Origin: Chrysogorgia sp. JL179-B06
Taxonomy: Eukaryota; Cnidaria; Anthozoa; Scleralcyonacea; Chrysogorgiidae
DNA: 64,000 nucleotides
NCBI GenBank assembly: GCA_035772405.1
Contig: JAYKKM010000173.1
Coordinates: 1,496,001 to 1,560,000, forward strand
Reading direction: 5' to 3'
This document shows, piece after piece, positions 31,790 through 43,800 of this stretch. Position 1 is the first letter of the stretch, and each line of letters starts with the position of its first letter. The notes beneath the pieces were generated by a model. That model had not been told where the DNA came from and made no database searches. It was given only the letters and a program-made list of their open reading frames with translations. A program made the position numbers and the translations under genes.

Positions 31790-33200
31790 AGCATGGTAGG
31801 ACCAACTCCTTATAAGGAAGTGAAGGGGTGGGGTGGATAGAAAAGGCGGGCGATTTTCCGAGTGGTGCGTTAATTTGCGCGGCAAATGTCCCCTCGACCT
31901 TCTTCTCTAATTTAAATAACAGCATGACAATTAAGTCGAAAGATTTTAGGATGAATATAAGATGTTGCGATGCCTGTGCGTATATGGAAGGCTACAACCG
32001 TATGGACGGTTTCGTCCTACCATGCTAGACTTTCTCTATATACCCATAACCAGCAAGCCCTAAATAACCTCGCTCCCACAAATAATGTACTCCGCCAAAA
32101 AATGTTGTTAATAGAAATACGATTATCGTTGGGTCGTCCCCTCCACGAAGCCCCACCTGTCGAAACTAGTTACGAACGAGTGACCTAGCACTGGGGAGTA
32201 GCCTGCATGACATCGAATTGGGATGGTAAGGACTAAACGTTGGACTAGACGGCACAAAGGTAGATGCGGAATGTTCAGGCTGGCCCATCATTTTTAATAT
32301 CAATATAATAAAGTGGTTTAGATATCACTCCGAGATTTACTTTAAAGCCATTTTTATGTAATTGTTGTGATGTCTGTAATATGGTCAATCAATATGCTCT
32401 TTGCCAATTATTCGCAGTATTCATGCATCATGCATCATACAAAACCCCTGAAAAAATCAACACCAGTGTAAGGTCCAATTACCTATCTATCTATCAATTA
32501 TCTATTATCTATCTATTTATTATCTATCTATCTATCAATTACCTATTTACCTATCTATCTATCTATCTTTCGGATTCATATTTCTAGTAATCTATTTAAT
32601 GCATAACCCCTGAAGAACACGAATTGCCATCGTTATGCCTAGCTAAGCATTATTATACATGCACGTTTTTCGTTAAAACATGGACATGCATTAAAAACAT
32701 GTAGATTCGGGGGGCATGCTCCCCCGCGAAAATGTTTGAATTTTTGAATGTCTGAAAGTGTATTTCCTGCAATATGAGGGCACTTTCTCGTTTTTTTCAA
32801 CCGCCGGGATTCGAAGCATTAAATTACCGTTCAAATAACACAGATTTTCCAAGAAGGAAGAATAAGCAATTAGTCACAAAACCAAATGTATAAGGTATAT
32901 TCAAGTTGAATATACGAGATAACGTTTAGACAATTCCCGGACCCAGGCTTGGCTATGCCACTGACCATTGCTCAACGAAGAACAACAATAAAATCCCAGA
33001 TCAATTCCCTCAATGAGAATTGTTATAATGTCATTAAGTTTCATTCAAATATTAGAATAATTTAAGGCGGACCCTTTTTGCCCGACTGATAAGACGTATC
33101 ATTTTTGCACGAATAGAGCTAATTTTCGGACAACTGGGGGGGGGGGGGGGGGGTGGGAGGGGGTGCTGTACGCCTATGGTGAGGTAGAATGCCAGGCATT
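31790..33200. other. Intergenic: microsatellite and a hAT-related fragment
   Basis: (TATC)n-type microsatellite at about 32480-32575. From about 32610 to 33175 the sequence matches the interior and right end of the hAT-like element at 54952-56144 (gctgtacgcctatg end, ggcatgctcccccgcgaaaa motif), with a G run at 33136-33160. No gene is supported. Confidence 0.5.
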
Positions 33201-33889
33201 GGTTCAATAAAACAGAAGTTGTTTCTTTAAAACTAGCGATATAAGTATGGAAATATTTATTATAACATCACTACACAAGTAAGATAAAATGTACAACGTG
33301 CGAAGAACAATCTGACTATATTTACAACAAAAAATAAATTTGATTTTAACAGTGTATATGCATGTGAAATCGATATAGTACATAAAACATATACAAATTG
33401 ATCCAAAAATGCACGATTGTATAGAACACACAGAAACGTAATATTGAGAACAACAATATGAAAATATTCATTTCTTATTAATAAGACTATATACTTTGAA
33501 ACTATATAATACAATATAAGAGTCATAAATAAAATTTGAAAATAATTATAACATCACTATTCAACTAAGATAAAATGTGCAACGTGCGAAGAACAATCCG
33601 ACTATATTTACAACAAAAAATAAGTTTATGATTTTAACAGTGTATATGTGAAATCGATATAGTACATAAAACATAAATTGATCCAAGAAACGTAATATTG
33701 AGAAAAACAATATGAAAATATTAATTTCTTATTAATAAGACTATATACATTGAAACTATATAATACAACATAAGACTCTTAATTAATAAAATTTGAAAAT
33801 AATTTTGCAAACACAAATTTCTCTCGATAAAAAATAATTTCGTTATTCAAGCAATTCAATTAGGACAATTGCCTTGAGTTCGGAGATAC

Positions 33890-34745
33890 TTTAAACCTGA
33901 TAGTATAATTTTCAAAGTGCGGACCGGGTATAAACTACCACTGTTGACACTGAAGGCACAGTGAAGATGGTACAAACGGAAAAGGAGGTAAAAATGGCAC
34001 ACTTCTAATAAAATAAACAATTTTTGTATCTGACATTTTTATCTGTGTCATTTTTACCTGTGACATTTTTATCTAAATTAATAAAATAGCTGCTTTGTCG
34101 TGGTGACAAATTTAAATATCGCGTTGTAAAACGTACTAACCATGGTGAATGGTAATAAGTTCAGAACGTTCTGAAAACTAAACTGCTTATTTATAAACAC
34201 ATTTCTAATAATGGCGTAATGTTGGAGCAAAGAGTGATAAAAAGAAATGAGTTCAAAATTTAAGTGTCACTTCCCAATCGGGGTGACATAATCCTTTTTT
34301 TCCTTCTTTTTTTTTATTAGATTCGCCATTATAACATAATATATTACGGAGTATATATGTATTATGGCAGGGTAACCGCAACAGCAAAATGCCAATTACT
34401 GCGGGCCCAAAATTTAAAAATAATAAAATGATTTGAAATACTAACTACAAAACCTACAATAACAACATAAATACCAACTAAAGATACTAATTACAGCAAG
34501 AAGTGGGTTGAATTTCCATATAAAATCCCGAAATGACGTCACATAGACTATCGGTAGTAAAAGTCGAAATTAAAATCAGCTGTTATTTCTAAAATAAAAC
34601 ATTATCGTAAGAGTTAGGGTTAGTATATATTAGGTGGAGGGTTAGGGTTAGGATTAGGGTAAGGTTTGGGTTAGTCACTATGTTTTAAATTTGGGGATAT
34701 TTATATGGAAATTGAGCCGAGAAGTGGGACGCATAAGGCTGCGAG
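33890..34745. other. Intergenic, with telomere-like repeat traces
   Basis: Repeated cattttta(t/c)ct motifs at about 34030-34080. At 34606-34676 several degenerate gttaggg units occur. No gene is supported. Confidence 0.4.
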
Positions 34746-34784
34746 AGCAGTTACATTTTAAGCAGATTGTTTTGAATGTTCGAG

Positions 34785-35150
34785 GATTTTAAAAGTTAAA
34801 AGTAGTTTTCAAAGATGTGGAATAGTATTTGAGCATAACGGATTTAAACAAAGCAAGGTTGTCCATAGTCAAGTTAAGTTCATCTGCTAAAGTGTTCCAT
34901 ATCCGGGTTGATCTTATAAAGTAGGAGTTCTGGTATGTTGTTGTTTTACGTTTAGGAATTACATATTTTAGAACATTAACGTTACTTGATGACCTAGTTG
35001 GTCTGGTAACCCTAACAAATGGTAAGATGGAAGAATTTAAATTAACTAAACCATGTGTTATTTTAAAGAACAACACCATATCTAAGTATTCGTGCCAGTA
35101 AGTAATTGGAAGTAGTGACAGAGATTACAATCTAGAACTATAGCTATCAG
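34785..35150 (-). mobile_element. LINE C-terminal fragment
   Basis: A 96-residue open frame with FFKITHGLVNLN, PTRSSSN and NSYFIRSTRIWNTLADELN resembles the C-terminal end of non-LTR reverse transcriptases. No catalytic part remains. Confidence 0.65.
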
Positions 35151-35489
35151 AACAAGAAAACGGTAATTTTAGAATATATTTCTAATATATCCTACCTATT
35201 TCCCTATAAATACACACTCTAAGTTTTAGTTTATCAGCAGACGTAGCACTTGATAAGTTGTCTGCCGAAATGCATGTGAACTTATTACCTACCATTCACC
35301 ATGGTTAGTACGTTTTACAAAGCGATATTTATCTAAATTCGCTTTCGAAGATGTTTAGTTAAATTATTACTCGTTAACACTGGAAGGTTCACTGCAGTGT
35401 GAATTATTTTGAAGATGTGCAATCATTTCACACTTGAAAGGCGGTCAAGTATGTATGTATTGTTAGATGGTCAGTCAAGATGTTGTGTA

Positions 35490-35645
35490 GACTGACCACT
35501 TTCTACTGTGATCCAAACACGCGGGAAGTTGCGAGACTGGAGAAAAGCGGGGAAAAAACACGAGTCGCTAGGCGAGTGTTTTTTAGCTTTTCGAATGTCG
35601 AGCAACTTCCCAAGTGTTTGGATCACAGTATCCAAACACGAAAAA
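35490..35645. mobile_element. Foldback MITE (gatccaaacacgcgggaagt), copy 1
   Basis: Arms gtgatccaaacacgcgggaa and acttcccaagtgtttggatc are inverted around a ctaggcgagtgttttttagc centre. Copies at 51720-51875 and 54600-54735. Confidence 0.8.
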
Positions 35646-35699
35646 GCCATTGGAAATCTTTTCAGTAATACAAGCGAACGAGCAGAAAAACTTAAAGGA

Positions 35700-36125
35700 C
35701 AAAAAGCAACAAAAATTAAGTTTGTCTAATATGAAAGAACTCGTAAAATGATAGACTAATACCTTTTATAACACCTTTCCCGTATTTTACTTCGTTTTTG
35801 AAATATTTCAGTTTGTTTGATATGTAAATGAGATTGTCTCTGACGTCAGGTGCATGGTAGAGAATATTCACTCATTAAAAAAAGTCTATCTCAGTGATTG
35901 CTAAGTTCATTATCACGAGGAGTATTATACGCACATTTTCAAGTAAATTTGTGGAGCAAACTTGAAAATGGAACTAATATGCACCTGACGTCAGAGACAT
36001 CTCATTTAAAAACGAAGTAAAATAAACGAAGTTTCAAAAACGAAGTAAAATAAGGAAAAGTTGTAAAAGGTGTTACTCTATCATTTTACAAGTTCTTTCA
36101 CATTAGACAAACTTAATTTTTGTTG
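35700..36125. mobile_element. MITE of the aattaagtttgtct family (duplication unit A)
   Basis: Same ends as 27585-28045, with small deletions in the right arm. Paralogous to the interrupted copy in unit B. Confidence 0.78.
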
Positions 36126-36639
36126 TTTAATTTTTGTTATTTTATAATAGATGTTCAGTCAAGTGATTAGTATTTAGAGGGTATATGGAAGCGAGCTAGC
36201 CACCGAGCTGATTTTCATTCGTGTTTACATGAGGAGGCTCGCCCACCTGCAATTATTTTCCCACGATGCCCGAAATCACGTTTTTTACGAGTACATTTTC
36301 AATTTTTAACCAAACACATGAACAAACACAACTTGTGAAATGAAAAGTTGTCCAAAAAATATCGGTCAAGACAAACTTTGTCGCGTGTACTGAGCTTTGA
36401 CTTGCTAGCCCGGGTAGGCGGGCCATCCTGTTCAATCGCGTTTATATGGGAAATACCCAGCCCGGTGTACTACCCAGCCCATGCATGTACGCCTAGCGTA
36501 CCAGCCGAGATCCCCGGTAACACAAAGCGAGATTTCGGCTAGGAGGGCTGGCACGGCTCTCATATAAACGCAAGATGAAAACTAACAAGAAATTATAACA
36601 AACGCACGATCTTGGCAAAGCAGGCACCCGGGCTAGCTT

Positions 36640-36843
36640 GCCTCCATATAAAACACCCCTTACAAATATTTTACCACAATGTCCATATTCATCATCAGGG
36701 TTGTCTGACCACTTTGTGGAAATTCTTTACCACAATCTTCATACTTGAAAGGTCTCCAGCCAGTATGATTTCGAAGATATGTTTTCTCAAGTTACTCGCA
36801 TTTGTAAATCTTTTACCACAAAGTTACATTCAAAAGATCTTTC
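36640..36843 (-). pseudogene. Degenerate finger remnants beyond the copy A stop
   Basis: Past the TGA at 36844 the sequence still reads as worn finger coding (ERSFEC..., later GWRPF-like and GKEF-like pieces with stops and shifts) down to about 36640. The array was once longer. Copy B carries the same terminal TGA (57162), so the truncation predates the duplication. Confidence 0.55.
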
Positions 36844-37814
36844 TCAAGTATGTATTCGAACATGAGTCTTCAAATGATCACTTTGTGAAAATCCTTTACC
36901 ACATTCTTGACACTCATATGGTTTTTCTCCAGTGTGAGTTCGAACATGTTTTTTCAAACTACCACTTGTTGAAAATCCTTTACCACATTCTTGACACTTG
37001 AAAGGCCTCTCTCCAGTATGAGTTCGAACATGTTGAGTCAACTCATCATTTCTTATAAATCTTTTACCACATTGTCCACACTCATATGGTTTTTCTCCAG
37101 TGTGAGTTCGAACATGTTTTTTCAAACTACCACTTTGTGTAAATCCTTTACCACATTCTTGACACTTGAAAGGCCTGTCTCCAGTATGAGTTCGAACATG
37201 TACAGTCAACTCACCACTTTGTGTAAATCCTTTACCACATTCTTCACACTTGAAAGGCCTCTCTCCAGTATGAGTTCGAACATGTACAGTCAACTCACCA
37301 CTTTGTGTAAATCCTTTACCACATTCTTGACACTTGAAAGGCCTGTCTCCAGTATGAGTTCGAACATGTCGAGTCAACTCACCACTGTGTGTAAATCCTT
37401 CACCACATTCTTCACACTTGAAACGCCTCTCACCAGTATGAGTTCGAACATGTACAGTCAACTCATCATTTCTTATAAATCTTTTACGACATTGTTCACA
37501 CTCGAATGTTTTTTCTCCAGTGTGAGTTCGAACATGTCTTTTCAAATCACTACTTGTTGTAAATCCTTTACCACACTGTTCACAACAATGAACCTTCCCA
37601 GAATGGTTCCTTTCTGCACTCTTTTCCAAACTCGCATTCTTTTTACAATCATTCTCCATGTGCTTATTAAGATGTTCTTCTGTGATGTACTTTCTGTTGC
37701 ACTCTTTGCATTCCCATAACTTAGCACTTGCTAGTACTGGACATCTTTTTAAATGAGATTCCAGATAATTGTAATACGTGTACATTCGACCACAATGTTT
37801 GCAAGTATGACCAC
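36844..37814 (-). CDS. PRDM9: PRDM9-like copy A exon 7 (zinc-finger array)
   Basis: Acceptor cactcacag to 37815. Two atypical fingers ([21 protein letters not shown] and [10 protein letters not shown]...HMENDC) precede nine tandem C2H2 fingers of 84 bp, each with a TGE/TGD linker. Base-contact residues at helix positions -1, 3 and 6 are T-D-R, R-E-V, H-E-R, Q-E-V, Q-E-V, Q-S-K, R-E-Q, T-S-K and Q-H-T, while the framework is nearly identical. That is the usual signature of a fast-evolving PRDM9 array. Stop TGA at 36844. The mirror-strand open frame here is an antisense shadow. Confidence 0.9.
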
Positions 37815-40800
37815 CTGTGAGTGAAACAAAACACACATTATCTATAAGAAATTATGAACAAAATCCTGTGGGGCGTTTAGCAACGTTTCATGCAACTTGT
37901 TATGAAATGCTGAATTTTGCGATTTTGTTATTTTTGCCGTGTTGCAAGTTGCAAGAAAAGTTGGATGGATTCTACTTTTTACTGCAACTTGCAACAAAGT
38001 TCGCAAGTTGCTGAACGTGTAACTAACCGACCTGCAACTTGCGACACAATTATTTTCAATGCTAACCCAACGTTAAGATACCGCGTGCACTAGAGACTGG
38101 GGCCAAACGATTTTGGAATAAACAACATGGCGGACCAGTTTTGCAATGACAATCATAAACTGATCATGACATATCCGAAGAAATTTACAAGCTAGGAGAT
38201 ATAAACGAGCAAAGTGTAGACGTTTCTAAAACTAGGAAAACACCCAACAAAGAGCATTGACAAAAGGACGAAGAAAAGATTCAAATCGTTAATGAGCTAA
38301 AAGAACATCCTGTTAGGGCTTTTCTCTTTTTCCGTAGTGGTAGCCATTTTGAAAACTTAGTGCTGCTGACCAGTTGTAACACTGACTCAAATCTACGCCT
38401 GTTGCAAGTTGCGATTTTTTCCAAGGGGAAATTTGTGATGAGTGATGTTAGTAACAATAACATAGTTTCGGAGCCAATCAAGTTCGAAACGGCTGCTTCT
38501 GATCAAAATGGCGACGATAACGCACGACCATGGCACGACTAATAGCAACTGATTGTAGGCACTGATACATGTACGCCTAGCGTACCTATTTTTTTACCGA
38601 TATCCAATTTTAATGTTTTGCGGTCAAAATTCATTTAAAAACACATTTCTATTTCACGATAATACCCAATTCAAAACGGCCTACAGAAGCGGGAAGGAAT
38701 TTGTATTTTCACTGTAATTTTTGTTCTCAATTCTATGGACTATTAAGTATTAAAGTAAACACAAGTGGACTAGTTGTTTGATGATTTTAATATTATAGAT
38801 TGCTATATTGAAACCACATTTTTAAAAAATATCGAAACGGATATCGGCCGATATTGAAAAAATATCGGATCGGCAGCAAAAACCTATTCTTAATAATTTC
38901 TTAACATTTATAATTTAACAAAATGATAATAGTGTTGCTGAATTTCCTATTTGGAGGGTTACTGTGACAAAATGCGCGATGACATAAAGCGAAATCTTGC
39001 TTCACCACATAATCACTGATCTCAAAAATAGGACTGGATCGAGCTTCTGTTGTTACAAAAATGAAGCCAACAGCGGCCATATTGGAGTGACCACCTAAGG
39101 AGTACTGTGGCATCACAGACATGTTGGGGAGGATTCTGACATTTGCTATTTAACTTTAGCAAAGGAAACATACTCGCTGGACAGTTATTAAATGTCAGAA
39201 TTCTGCCTTTCCTCTCCGATTCACCACTGTATTCGTAATGAGGTCACTCCAATATGGCCGCCGTTTGCTCTAATTATCCAGTAAGAGAAGCCTAATATGA
39301 GACGTCAAATTAGGTTTACAATTTTATGCATTTAATGTCAACAAAGACACTAAACCTATTTTGCGAGCGTCGCATTTCGATTTGCTTGCAAACTCGGAAC
39401 TTTTGATGATCTCTCATCAATTTGCATTATGCAAATATACAGGCTTCAAAATAGTCCTATTTTTGAGATCAGTGTCACATAATACAGGTAACCATGCTCG
39501 TAACTCTGCCACGCATCACAGGATGTCCAGACTTCGTTGGCAGAAACGAAATCCAGTTTACCGCAGATATGTTTTTAGGGAAACGCGTTTACGACACCAT
39601 TATCGCAAGCGTTACTACAGATAATCACACATACTGAATTAAAACACCAGGTGATAACAAGTGTTTTAAAGGCCAAGATTAAAGCTTAGGTCTGTTTAAT
39701 GTTATAACATTCTTCAACAACTTAATTGATCGTGAATAAGTTTTATGATTTATTTTAATTTTCTTGCTTTTAGTCAAGTAGTTGAAGTTAAAAGTTAAAG
39801 TAATTTAAATTGAAAGCAATAATTTAAGTAATCTAAACGTCCGATAAACTCATTAGAACTTACATCGAATGCATTATTTATGAATATGATTAACCCTCTT
39901 TTTCATGCTCTACTTGAATGACAAATATTTTTGAAAACACGCAGCTGCAAGAGTAGCCATGAAACTTTGAATTAAATTGTAAATATATTGCGTTGAATAC
40001 TGCTATTTCCAATCTTATTGGTTATAATAAGACAACGCACAACCAACGCCCAAACATTTCAAATGCAAAACAAACTCATCGCGACCAGCAAACAATACAC
40101 AACGTTGGATTTAACCCGTGTCCAAAGCTTACTTGATAGCGCGTAGAAAAGAAATTAGAACGTTCTGGCGAAATAAGAACCATTGAAATAATTATAAAAT
40201 ATTATTACCGTAAAACTGTTTGCAGTAACGCGCGCGTTTCGTTACCGCGATTTTGGACAGCGTCATGCATCGACCTCCAACACCTGTCATACTGATCATG
40301 TCAGTGGAGTGTATTGACGGATACCTATACATAATTTTTAAGGGAAGTGGTACTGGTTGGGCGGGACAAACAAACCAAGTAACAAACCAGTGCAATTCGA
40401 CACAACGCCTGCGAGCATTTCAGCAGAAGTGCATCACGATCCACCGAGCGCGGCAAACAGAACATGTCATGCAACACCATAGCTACAGATTTAGTCACCA
40501 GTCTTGCAGCAAGCATTGTGACACTACGTCACAGCAAGCTAATGTCTCGTAACTGCGACGCAACATCTTCTAAATTGGCAATTATGTTCGCTGTTTGATC
40601 CACAATGCAACATGCAGCTATCCACCAAGCAACAAATGTGATGCACGTCACAGCAAACTGCCTCGCAACTGAGACGCTATACGCGTACCTAACACAGGAC
40701 CTGACAGCAATTTAATGGCATATTTGCAGAATAGATTTGCTTCGTTAGATAGAGCAAATTCTGCTCTTTCTAATGCACTGAAAATCAGCGCATTTGGTCG

Positions 40801-43800
40801 AAAATTGATGAAGTTATGGCAGTTTGAAAAATGGACAAAATCGAGGCTTAAAATCAAATTGCTTAACAAAATCATGTTTTGACAGCAATTTTGATGGAAA
40901 TATTTGTAGAATAGATTTGCTTCGTTTTGTACTCATTAGATAGAGCAAATTTTGCTCTTTCTAATGCACTGAAAATCAGCGAATTTGGTCCCAAATTGAT
41001 GAAGTTATGGCAGTTTGAAAAATGGACAAAATCAAGGCTTAAAAATCAAAGTAATTGCCCTAATGTGACATAATGTCACAGCGAGTGCTCGACGCCAACC
41101 TTGCGTAAATTTCATTTACAATTATACCTATCTTATCTTCAGTTTGTTCTTCCTCAAGCACTGGTATACCAAGTTGTTCTGCGTATTCATCTCCATACCA
41201 TACCAAAAGTTCAGCGTTTTCTTCAATTGGTTTATAAACTTTGTAATATATCTCACCATGATATTGGTAAGCAACCAAGTTCTGTTCATTTTCACATCGT
41301 GAACAGTTGACATAGCGCATCCAGTTACTGCATGAGATATCATGGCCATCCATGTAAAATTGGATCTTTGAATCTTGTACAATCTAAAAAATATTGCATT
41401 TCTATTAAAACAAGATGAATAACCATATTTTTTATCAAAAATCAACCTTAACAAACCTCCCACATGTAGCTAGTATTTATATCATCATCCAAATCTTCTG
41501 GATCAACCTTTCTTCCTTTGTAAGGTCCAAAACGAGTGTTCACATCGAGCTTCACTTTGGAAAAAACTCCTAATCCAGAATTAGGAATCAAGGAGTTTTT
41601 AACATACAAATTTTCTGGCAGTGACTTCATTGCATCTTGTTGCACATTCTCACAATTGAAGCTGTCTTCAATAATCTTAAACCAATGTGACGGACATTCA
41701 CCATAATAATCTTGGCATTCTTCACAGACTAAAAATATACAGAGAAAAATCTCTCATTGGTAAACAAAAAGTACAATATAAATTATTTGACGGGACAGTG
41801 CATATGGGGAGAGTAGAACTCAGGAGGTTGCTCTTCATAAAATTAAAATACAATAAATAAACCTTTTTCATAAAGATGGCGACCAGCACAGAAACAAGGC
41901 CCGTTAAAACTGAGACGAATAAGAAATGACACATGCAGGAAGTAAGTTGAAGGGTTAATTTTAGCCAATGTAAAAGTTTTCCTTGAATTTGTCTTTGACC
42001 TAGGAGCCTCATTTTCGTGCTCCCACCCATCTTTATGAACATGGGACACCCTTGTACGTGATTGTCCTTGCTTTGGTCCCAGAGCTAGATTAACCCTATG
42101 GTAGACGCGGCATATGCCCCGCGCTTTCTAGGGCCCGTGCCTTCTCGTTGCGCAATTTTAATTTCACGCGTTCTTTCTAGAATTAAGCATGGGGTCCCCG
42201 AAAATGCGGGGCCCAGGTGTGGCAGTTTGTCACTGTGCTAGCCTGCGAGCAGGCTGATATTGTATATTCATTTAGTGCACATGCTAGAAAAGTGGTTGCA
42301 ATCTGAGCACGCGCAAGAACGGTCCAAGATTGTCACCGTGCTGAGCAGGGGCGGACTGGTGGGCCCCCTGCTTCTGAGGCCCCCTTCCAGCCCATTGAAA
42401 TGATTGTCTATGAGACTATAGAAAGCAAGTGAAAAAAAATTAGCGAGATTGAACCAGCGACTGGACATTAAAGGGATATGGCAATATAAATTAACTTTGT
42501 CTCATTTGAAAGAACTCGTAAAATGGTATAAGAAGAGCTTTTACAATTTTTCTCTCTTTCTTGGTTTTTGAAATATTTCAGATAATTATGACAAAAGACA
42601 GTCTACAATCCGCCATCTTGTTGTAATATTTGACCTAATTAACTAGGAACCATAGGTGACCGAATTTCTGCGGAAGGCTTTTTAAAATGTTGTGGGCCAA
42701 TTAAAAATGGAAATAGTGCAACATAATCGAGTTTCTGGCTCATAATGTCGTAAGGTTGGCAAAAAGATAAGGGAAAATTGTAAAAGGTCTTGTTATACCA
42801 TTTCACGAGTTCTTTCAAATGAGACAAAGCAAATTTCTATTGCCATATCCCTTTAACGTTCTAAAATACGCCAGGATTGAGATGCGACTAAAAGTAACGC
42901 GTGTTTAGGAAGGTATGTGAACCTAACATGAAGTAATCAGACTTCCTTAATGCGCAGAAAAGGCGTGAAAAGAACGTCGCAAACTGTAACCCGCCTTAGC
43001 TTGTACTTTTCGTGCTCAGCTAAGGCAGTTGTTCAGTTTCGTCAGTCTCACCTGTAGCACATCGTTTCTGATTCATTGTGAGTATTATTTCTTAAAAGAA
43101 GCGGCAAATGATTAAGCGAAAACCTATTATGTACTCAACCAAGGTTTGGAAGGCTTGTGTCGGAATTCCGGGAACGAGAATGTTATACAGTTGTCAATTA
43201 ATTTGAGGGGCTGCGTCACCAGGTGGTCCGGTCACAGTAGTAGAGGTGGAAGTCGAAGCCGTCTCTGAGATAGCCACCCCTGTAGTCCGCCCCGGATATT
43301 AGATATTTTTATTTCAGTCAATGATTTTGTAGTTGATGAAGGAATTTTCACATCCAAGATGCTCTGTAGTGCTCATTCCTTTCGATAAGGTGCAATCGGA
43401 ATTTGGCAAAAGGTTTGAGCTAGATATTAACTAATGGTTGAGCGATTTGAGCCAAGATTAAACGCCACGCTAAAGTTTTAACAACATAGGATTTCAGATT
43501 CAACTAATTTCTAGATTTCTTCCTGGGAAATTATCCACAAACTGAAAATGTCATGAATCGATCGTTTCAAGGCAACAGGTTTGCTTGAACTGGTCGTTAC
43601 AATCTCAGCACCAGGGGCGGACTATCCGGGGCGGCATCGGACTATCCGGGGCACCTCAACATTATCATGCGAACAATATAATATCGTATTTGTTACAAAG
43701 TTACTTTTATAAAAACCACAAATGTAAAACTGGTTGTAGAAAATTGCGAAGGTGGTTGAGAACTTGTAGACTTAATAAACAAGTTTCTCTAATGTAATTC

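Larger units (their letters stand above)
33204..42045. repeat. Segmental duplication unit A
   Basis: Paralogous, in the same order and orientation, to about 53966-61335: the left flank (acagaagttgtttct), MITE blocks, the zinc-finger exon, intron repeats, both SET exons and the sequence upstream to catgggacaccc. Offsets shrink from about 20.8 kb to 19.3 kb because of later indels. It is a tandem duplication that includes the 3' two thirds of the PRDM9-like gene. Confidence 0.85.

Noticed and set aside
36991..37719. Long + strand open frame of 242 codons
   Set aside because: It is the antisense of the PRDM9-like finger array; the repeats of SSMSSNM reflect the 84-bp finger unit, not a protein.
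38360..38542. Small gene ending DNARPWHD, present again at 58530-58715
   Set aside because: Both copies lie inside PRDM9 introns and are explained by the segmental duplication; the upstream halves do not agree in frame.
42346..43295. A complete hAT element with CAGGGGCGGACT ends
   Set aside because: A left-like end can be seen, but I could not match a right end with a target duplication, so only a fragment is supported.
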